Of a DNA stretch of 19,342 nt, positions 14,278 through 19,342 are shown in pieces. This DNA is from CAISIP01 sp046594635 (GTDB taxonomy: Bacteria; Pseudomonadota; Gammaproteobacteria; Burkholderiales; Burkholderiaceae_C). Position numbers and translations under genes: made by a program. Within the stretch, counting starts at the first letter, position 1; the number at the start of each line of letters is the position of its first letter. Below the pieces are notes generated by a model that saw nothing but the letters and a program-made list of their open reading frames with translations, was not told the origin of the DNA and ran no database searches. Where the stretch lies: positions 1-19,342 of the forward strand of contig JBKJRR010000108.1 in assembly GCA_046594635.1 (NCBI GenBank), written 5' to 3'.

Positions 14278-16278
14278 ATGTCCCATTCCTCCTACTTGAT
14301 CGGCGTCGACACCGGCGGCACGTATACCGATTGCGCCATCATCGAGGCGCGCGGCCATCGGGTCGTGGCGCGTGCCAAGGCGATCACCACCAAGGGTGAT
14401 CTGGCGATCGGTGTCAGCGAGGCGATCAACCAGGCGGTGGCGCAGTTGCCACGCGGCCTGGTGCCACAGGATATCGGCCTGGTGTCGGTGTCGACCACGC
14501 TGGCCACCAATGCCGTGGTCGAGGGCCATGGCAGTTCAGTGGCCGTGGTACTGGTCGGATTTGATGAACGCATGACGGAGCGCACCGGCATTGCGGCGGC
14601 GTTTCCGGGCGTTCCGGTGATCCGGATTGCCGGCGGCCATGATCACAATGGCATGGCGGTGCAAGAGCTGGATCTGGCCGCACTCGAGCAGGCCGTTGAT
14701 GCCGTCGCCGAACAGGTCGAGGCGTTTGCGGTGGCCTCCACGTTTGCCGTGCGCAACGCCGATCATGAACAGACGGTGCAGCAGTGGATTGTTGCGCGCA
14801 CCGGCAAACCGGTGACGGTGTCCACCGAGTTGTCTTCGGCGCTCGACGCACCGCGCCGGGCACTGACCGCGGCGCTCAACGCCCGGCTGATCGCGCGGGT
14901 TTCGACACTGATCGATGCCGTGCAGCGCTCGATGGTGGCCTTGCAGATCGATTGCCCGCTGATGATTGTCAAGGGTGACGGTACGCTGGCGCTGGCCGAG
15001 ACCGTGGCGCGCAGGCCGATCGAGACGGTGTTGTCTGGCCCCGCGGCCAGCCTGGTCGGCGCGCAGTGGCTGTCGGGCCAGCACAGCTTCATCCTGTCCG
15101 ACATGGGGGGCACCACGACCGATCTGGGTGTGTTGCAGGACGGTCGGCCACGGGTCACCGACCAAGGCGCCGAGGTCGGCGGCTGGCGCACCATGGTGCG
15201 CGCCATCGACGTGCGCACCATCGGGCTGGGCGGCGACAGCGAGGTCCATGTCGGCAACGAGGGTCGCATCACGGTCGGCCCCCAGCGTGTGGTGCCGGTG
15301 GCCTTGCTGGGCGCGCGGTTTCCCGACACCTTGCGCCTGCTGCAGGCCGACCTGGATGATGTTGAGCGCGGCTCGTCCTTGCATGGGCGCTTCGTGCTGC
15401 TGCCGTTTGGCGCCAAGGCCGGCCGGCAGGTCGCTGAACTCGCCACACGCGAACAGGAACTGCTGGCACGTGTCACTGAACAGCCTCAGCCGCTGCGCGT
15501 GCTGGCCCCATCGCCCGGCGCGCAGCGCGTACTGGCCCAGCTGCGCCGCAAGGGACTGGTGCAGATCGCCGCGATGACGCCGTCGGATGCCTCCCATGTA
15601 CTGGGACTGCAACACAACTGGTCAACCGAGGCCGCGCAACTGGTGACCCAGCTTGGTTGCCGTTTGCGTGACATGAAGTTCCCCACACCCGAGCGCACCG
15701 AAATTTTTGCGCGCGAGGTCTGGAGCGAGACCGTGCGTTTGAGCGCGCGTGCCATCCTGGACACCGCGTTCGGCGAACATGTGCGCGAAGACAAACTGGT
15801 GCATGCCGTGTGTGCCGGTGACGGCAGCCTGGGCCTGGCACGCATCAGCGTGACGCCGACGATTCCGGTGGTGGCAGTCGGTGGGCCGGTGGGTGTCTAT
15901 TACGGCGAGGTCGGGCGGCGTCTGGGTTGCCAGATCGTTTTTCCCGAGTACCGTGAGGTGGCCAATGCGATCGGCGCTGCCACCGGCGTGGTGGCGCAAA
16001 CCGTCACGGTGCGCGTGGATGGTGATGGCAGTGGTGGTTTCATGATGCATTCCACCGTGGGCACGCGGCGCTTTGTCGACCCGCAACTGGCGCTGGCCGC
16101 CGCCACCGAGCTGGCGCGTCAAAGCGCCAATGATGCAGTCGTGGCCATGGGCGCAAGCAATCCCGAGGTGCGTATCGTGATCCGCAAGCAGATGTTGCCC
16201 AATGCCAGCAGCGATGCCGGGCTGCTCGAGGCAGTGGTGACCGCCGAGGCGGTCGGGCGGCCGAACGCGGCCCAGTAA
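14278..16278 (+). CDS. Hydantoinase/oxoprolinase family protein, HyuA-type subunit
   Basis: ATP-dependent amidohydrolase subunit of the ASKHA fold, acting on hydantoin-, oxoproline- or N-methylhydantoin-like rings, or as a subunit of acetone-carboxylase relatives. The N-terminal phosphate loop is GVDTGGTYTDC (9-19), followed by STTLATNAVVEG (72-83), LSGPAAS (252-258), SDMGGTTTDLG (274-284) and GLGGDS (316-321). Its 666 residues are normal for HyuA. Its usual partner HyuB (about 550-600 residues) is not encoded next to it: the next gene is a convergent regulator 84 bases away. It may work alone, with a partner elsewhere, or as an ATPase with another role. ATG 14278 starts 7 codons before the first motif, and no Shine-Dalgarno is obvious. 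Stand-alone HyuA-like genes near methylated-amine genes suggest an N-methyl cyclic substrate, but that is inference. Confidence 0.92.
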   Translation: MSHSSYLIGVDTGGTYTDCAIIEARGHRVVARAKAITTKGDLAIGVSEAINQAVAQLPRGLVPQDIGLVSVSTTLATNAVVEGHGSSVAVVLVGFDERMTERTGIAAAFPGVPVIRIAGGHDHNGMAVQELDLAALEQAVDAVAEQVEAFAVASTFAVRNADHEQTVQQWIVARTGKPVTVSTELSSALDAPRRALTAALNARLIARVSTLIDAVQRSMVALQIDCPLMIVKGDGTLALAETVARRPIETVLSGPAASLVGAQWLSGQHSFILSDMGGTTTDLGVLQDGRPRVTDQGAEVGGWRTMVRAIDVRTIGLGGDSEVHVGNEGRITVGPQRVVPVALLGARFPDTLRLLQADLDDVERGSSLHGRFVLLPFGAKAGRQVAELATREQELLARVTEQPQPLRVLAPSPGAQRVLAQLRRKGLVQIAAMTPSDASHVLGLQHNWSTEAAQLVTQLGCRLRDMKFPTPERTEIFAREVWSETVRLSARAILDTAFGEHVREDKLVHAVCAGDGSLGLARISVTPTIPVVAVGGPVGVYYGEVGRRLGCQIVFPEYREVANAIGAATGVVAQTVTVRVDGDGSGGFMMHSTVGTRRFVDPQLALAAATELARQSANDAVVAMGASNPEVRIVIRKQMLPNASSDAGLLEAVVTAEAVGRPNAAQ

Positions 16279-16362
16279 GCCGCCTGGCCGCTCCCAAGGC
16301 AAACCCCATTGTGTGTGGCGCGCCGGGTATCCGCCTGTGAGGCGACGTTGGCCGGTCAGGGT

Positions 16363-17757
16363 TTACGGGCCGAAGTTGGCGCCGTCGTCCAGGTGGGTGT
16401 CGGAGCCGTGCAACACCCGCGCCACAACACGCAAGCCGTCGCGCAACAGCTCCCGGGAGCCGGCTGCGTTCAGGCTGATGCGTACGGCATGTGATGGCGG
16501 CGTGCGACCGGCCGCGAAATGCTCCATCGTGCGCACCTGCACGCCAGCCTGGCTCAAGGTTTTCGCGAAACTGTCGGCCTGCCATGGCTCGGGCAGTGGC
16601 AGATACAGGTGGGGCAGGTCGTGCGCCCAGCGAAACCTGCAGCCCTGCAGGCAGTGTCGTGCCAGCGCCAGCCGCTCGGCGATGTGCTGGCGCTGCAAGT
16701 CGATCAGGTGATCGGCGACGCCGGACTCGATCCAGTGGGTGAGGATATCGGGCATCAGCGGCGCCACCATCCAGCAGTCGGCGCGAATGCTGGCGGCGAC
16801 CTTGTCCAGCCATTGCGGCGATGCTTCCAGGTATCCCACGCGCAGACCCGGTGCCATCACCTTGCTGAAACTCGCGATCACAAACGATTGCTCGGGCACC
16901 AGGCTGGCCAATGCCGGTAGCGGCTGCACCTGGGCAGCGGCATGCACGACATCTTCCAGCAGCAGCAGGCCTTCGCTTCGCACCACAGTTGCAATCGCTT
17001 CGCGCCGGGCGATCGACATCGTGCCGGTGGTCGGGCTATGCAGGCTGGGCGTGCAATACAGCATCTTGCTGCCGTAGCTACGCGCGGCATGGGCCAGGGC
17101 ATCGGGCAGCAGACCTTCGTCGTCCATCGGCAGGCCGATCACCTGCAGCCGCATCGAGCGCGACAGCGCCATCAGCCCCGAATAACTCAGCGACTCGGTC
17201 AGGATGGTGTCGCCGGGACGCGCGACGGTCCGCAACACCACGGCCAGCGCATGCTGGGCGCCGTGGGTCACCATCACCCGTTGCCAGTCGCCGTGGGTGC
17301 CGAATCGTTTGAGCCAGTTGGCACCGGCCACGCGATGGTGGCGCATGCCGGCCTCTGGCTGGTAATCAAGCAGCGGCGCCGCGCGCAAGTCCGAACGGCT
17401 CAGCTGTGCCAGCGTGTCGCGCAAGGCCTGTTGCTCGTCGGTGCGGATCGCCACGTTGTGCGCCAGATCGATCAGTGCCGAAGGGCCTTCGCGCTCGGGC
17501 TCCGGGTGGTGCGTCTGAAGATTGCGCACATAGGTACCGTCGCCGACCCGGGCCAACGCCAGGTCCTGGCGTTCGAGGCGGGCATAAGCGCGGCTCACCG
17601 TTCCTGGTGTGACGCCCAGACGCTTGGCCATCACCCGATGGGGCGGCAACTTTTCCCCAGGCCCGAATTGCCCGTTCACGATGGCCTGCGCCAGGTCCTC
17701 GGCAATGGTCTGGTATTTGGGCTTGCTGGCCGAATCTGGTTGGCGGGAGGTGGTCAT
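16363..17757 (-). CDS. MocR-type transcriptional regulator (GntR wHTH fused to PLP aminotransferase-like domain)
   Basis: DNA-binding regulator that senses PLP or an amine ligand. The N-terminal winged helix spans about 14-78 (QTIAEDLAQAIVNGQ, LGVTPGTVSRAYARLE, GDGTYV). A linker precedes an aminotransferase-I fold from about 95 to the end. The Schiff-base lysine is K299 in SFSKVMAPGLRVGY, and TPSLHSPTTGTMSIARR (236-252) marks the cofactor pocket. The segment normally resembling EDD.Y reads EDVVH (268-272), so one acidic and one tyrosine position differ. ATG 17757 gives 464 residues; an upstream ATG at 17832 is possible, and neither has a good ribosome site. It is divergent from the butyrobetaine hydroxylase-like gene, which makes that gene its likely target. 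The ligand is unknown. Confidence 0.92.
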   Translation of the reverse strand: MTTSRQPDSASKPKYQTIAEDLAQAIVNGQFGPGEKLPPHRVMAKRLGVTPGTVSRAYARLERQDLALARVGDGTYVRNLQTHHPEPEREGPSALIDLAHNVAIRTDEQQALRDTLAQLSRSDLRAAPLLDYQPEAGMRHHRVAGANWLKRFGTHGDWQRVMVTHGAQHALAVVLRTVARPGDTILTESLSYSGLMALSRSMRLQVIGLPMDDEGLLPDALAHAARSYGSKMLYCTPSLHSPTTGTMSIARREAIATVVRSEGLLLLEDVVHAAAQVQPLPALASLVPEQSFVIASFSKVMAPGLRVGYLEASPQWLDKVAASIRADCWMVAPLMPDILTHWIESGVADHLIDLQRQHIAERLALARHCLQGCRFRWAHDLPHLYLPLPEPWQADSFAKTLSQAGVQVRTMEHFAAGRTPPSHAVRISLNAAGSRELLRDGLRVVARVLHGSDTHLDDGANFGP

Positions 17758-17896
17758 GCAAAAGCGTGTGCCATGTTCGATCGGGTCCGATTGTCGGCGC
17801 TGCGCGGGCTGCACGCCGGAACCCGCAGGCAAAGGTTGGCTGGGCGAGGTTGCAACCCATGGTCGGTGGCGATTTACTTGCTGCCCGGCTGTGCCA

Positions 17897-17932
17897 TCAG
17901 TCAGCCATTAGTGTTTCTAATTCTGTGACTGA
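17897..17932. promoter_or_regulatory. Nested inverted repeat in the regulator/dioxygenase intergenic region, candidate operator
   Basis: TCAGTCA (17897-17903) pairs with TGACTGA (17926-17932). Nested inside, ATTAG (17907-17911) pairs with CTAAT (17917-17921), with nearly the same centre (17914/17914.5). It lies 140 bases before the regulator ATG and 109 before the dioxygenase ATG, in an AT-richer stretch of a GC-rich region. This fits binding by a dimeric regulator, presumably the MocR protein. On the minus strand a weak -35/-10-like pair (TTCAGT, 17 bases, TAATGG) overlaps it. The rest of 17758-18040 shows no gene. Confidence 0.5.
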
Positions 17933-18040
17933 AGATTGCTCGTTTGAACAAGGCCGGTGATACGCGCACACTGCGCGCAGCGCTACCACCACTTGCAACG
18001 CGGCGGCGGAGCCTGCCTCGCATTAACCGGAGAACCTGCC

Positions 18041-19318
18041 ATGTCATCAACAGCCGTCGTGACAACCGAAAGCGCCGCCCTCGAGCCCATGGCCGCATGG
18101 AGCGACCCTCAGTCCGATGTACCGGCGCCGGGCGCAGTCGCGGCGGAGGGTTTCGGGTTGCCCCCCGCAGACCTGCACGACATGCTGGCTGCGCCTTCAG
18201 CCGGTCGCGCCATACTCGTACTGAGGGGTTCCGAGGCACCTCAGGTGGTATTGCGCGATGGCGCGGCCGACACCGTGCTGCCGGCCCTGTGGCTGCGCGC
18301 ACGCAGTTGTGACCCGACGCAGCGCGACGCGATGACGGGCCAGCGGCTGATGAATCCGCACCTGCTGCCCGACGACCTGGCGCTGCTGGGGGCCAGTCTC
18401 GAGGGTGCTGGGTTGTTTCTGACGTTCAGTGATGGGTTTTCCGGCAACTTCGACCCGCAGGAGCTGCTCGACGGCGCGGTACTCGACGAAGCCTGTCCGG
18501 CGCCCCAGCCCTGGCGCGCCGACCTCTCGCCGCAGCCGGTCTACCTGTGGGAGGCGCTGCAGGACGACGCTGTTCTGTACCGTGCGGTGAAGGACTATGT
18601 CGAACGCGGTTTCCTGCTGATTCATGGCACGCCGACAAAGCCCGACTCGATCCTGTCGATCGCGCGGCGCTTTGGTTATGTGCGAGAGACCAATTTTGGT
18701 GCCTATTTCGAGGTCTACTCGCGGCCGGATTCGACCGATCTGGCCTACCGCCCGGTGGCCCTGGGTCCGCATACCGACAACCCTTATCGCAACCCGGTGC
18801 CGGGCATCCAGCTGCTGCATTGCCTGCAGAACGAGACCTCGGGCGGCCTGTCTACGTTGGTGGACAGCCTGGCTGTGGCGCAACAGTTGCAGCAGGAGGA
18901 TCCGGAAGGTTTCCGTCTGCTCGCCACGGTACCGGTGCGCTTCGAATACCGTGACGCGGACACCTGTCTGGTGTCGGTGCAGCCGATGATCGAACTCGAC
19001 GGCATGGGTGTCATGGTCGGCGTGTTCTACAGCCCCCGGCTTGATGACATTGCGCTGATGTCCGAGCACGACACGCGGGCCTACCACCGTGCACGCAAGC
19101 GGTTCGGCACCTTGTTGTCCGACAGCCAGTTCGAATTGCGCTTCCGGCTCGAGCCGGGCCAGCTCATGATGTTCGACAACAACCGGGTGCTGCACGGGCG
19201 CACGTCTTTCAATCCGTCGGAAGGCCACCGCCAGCTGCAGGGCTGCTACATTGACCGTGACAGCCCGCGCAGCCTGTACCGGGTGCTGAGCCGCCGGCTT
19301 GGCCCGAAGGCTGTCTGA
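18041..19318 (+). CDS. Gamma-butyrobetaine hydroxylase-like Fe(II)/2-oxoglutarate dioxygenase (TauD/TfdA fold)
   Basis: Likely converts gamma-butyrobetaine, O2 and 2-oxoglutarate to L-carnitine, succinate and CO2, or acts on a related trimethylammonium compound; cytoplasmic. It is a 425-residue protein. The N-terminal part (about 60-120) contains LWLRARSC, matching the LWLRDNC strand of the DUF971-like domain in BBOX proteins. The catalytic domain has iron ligands H244-T-D246 (LGPHTDNPYR) and H385 (NNRVLHGRTSF), with R397 (GHRQLQGCYID) to bind 2-oxoglutarate. ATG 18041 has GGAG 8 bases upstream. Residues 1-45 are variable and alanine-rich. Only one cysteine (C90) remains where animal BBOX has a zinc-binding cysteine cluster. 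Trimethyllysine dioxygenase activity is an alternative. The divergent MocR gene suggests local regulation. Confidence 0.86.
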   Translation: MSSTAVVTTESAALEPMAAWSDPQSDVPAPGAVAAEGFGLPPADLHDMLAAPSAGRAILVLRGSEAPQVVLRDGAADTVLPALWLRARSCDPTQRDAMTGQRLMNPHLLPDDLALLGASLEGAGLFLTFSDGFSGNFDPQELLDGAVLDEACPAPQPWRADLSPQPVYLWEALQDDAVLYRAVKDYVERGFLLIHGTPTKPDSILSIARRFGYVRETNFGAYFEVYSRPDSTDLAYRPVALGPHTDNPYRNPVPGIQLLHCLQNETSGGLSTLVDSLAVAQQLQQEDPEGFRLLATVPVRFEYRDADTCLVSVQPMIELDGMGVMVGVFYSPRLDDIALMSEHDTRAYHRARKRFGTLLSDSQFELRFRLEPGQLMMFDNNRVLHGRTSFNPSEGHRQLQGCYIDRDSPRSLYRVLSRRLGPKAV

Positions 19319-19342
19319 CCCACCACTGAATACCGGGAGCGC

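Noticed and set aside
14536..15615. 359-residue minus-strand open frame
   Set aside because: Antisense of the HyuA gene, with no recognisable motif.
16332..16344. Small hairpin CGCCT-GTG-AGGCG between convergent hyuA and the MocR gene as a terminator
   Set aside because: Only five base pairs with a three-base loop and no T-run; common by chance in such GC-rich DNA.

Overview
The window comes from a GC-rich bacterium, most likely a proteobacterium. A Burkholderiales-type betaproteobacterium fits the mix of LrgA/LrgB, a DUF3606 miniprotein, CocE, PaaI, a MocR regulator and corrinoid/betaine genes, but no rRNA or other firm taxonomic marker is present. I see no tRNA, rRNA, CRISPR array, transposase or phage gene.

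Region 1 (1-4652, plus strand) is a quaternary-amine module. It holds the C-terminal part of a RamA/RACo-type activator of corrinoid proteins, a ChoX-type choline/betaine-binding protein, a phosphorylcholine-phosphatase-like HAD enzyme and a betaine-homocysteine methyltransferase. An EamA exporter (4697-5578) follows at once. Together they suggest choline and phosphocholine capture and dephosphorylation, then methyl transfer from betaine. The oxidation enzymes, the corrinoid methyltransferase and the ABC permease/ATPase are not in the window. Bases 1-175 form a near-perfect fold-back (64-base arms, 47-base loop) inside the activator gene. This looks like a contig-end chimera that cuts off the true 5' end.

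Region 2 (5579-11581) is accessory. It has two small plus-strand genes (a DUF3606 miniprotein and a conserved 72-residue unknown), four minus-strand enzyme genes (CocE/NonD esterase, PaaI-type thioesterase, RibD-C/DHFR-like reductase, glutathione transferase) and a plus-strand ArsC-type reductase. The part from about 8.95 to 11.08 kb is visibly poorer in GC than its surroundings.

Region 3 (11625-14232, minus strand) holds the lrgA-lrgB membrane pair and a TIGR03767-like metallophosphoesterase.

Region 4 (14278-19318) holds a stand-alone HyuA-type hydantoinase/oxoprolinase subunit, then a MocR-type PLP regulator divergent from a gamma-butyrobetaine-hydroxylase-like Fe(II)/2-oxoglutarate dioxygenase. 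Their 283-base shared intergenic region carries a nested inverted repeat that could be the operator. The last gene returns to the trimethylammonium theme (gamma-butyrobetaine/carnitine), so both ends of the window point to methylated-amine metabolism.
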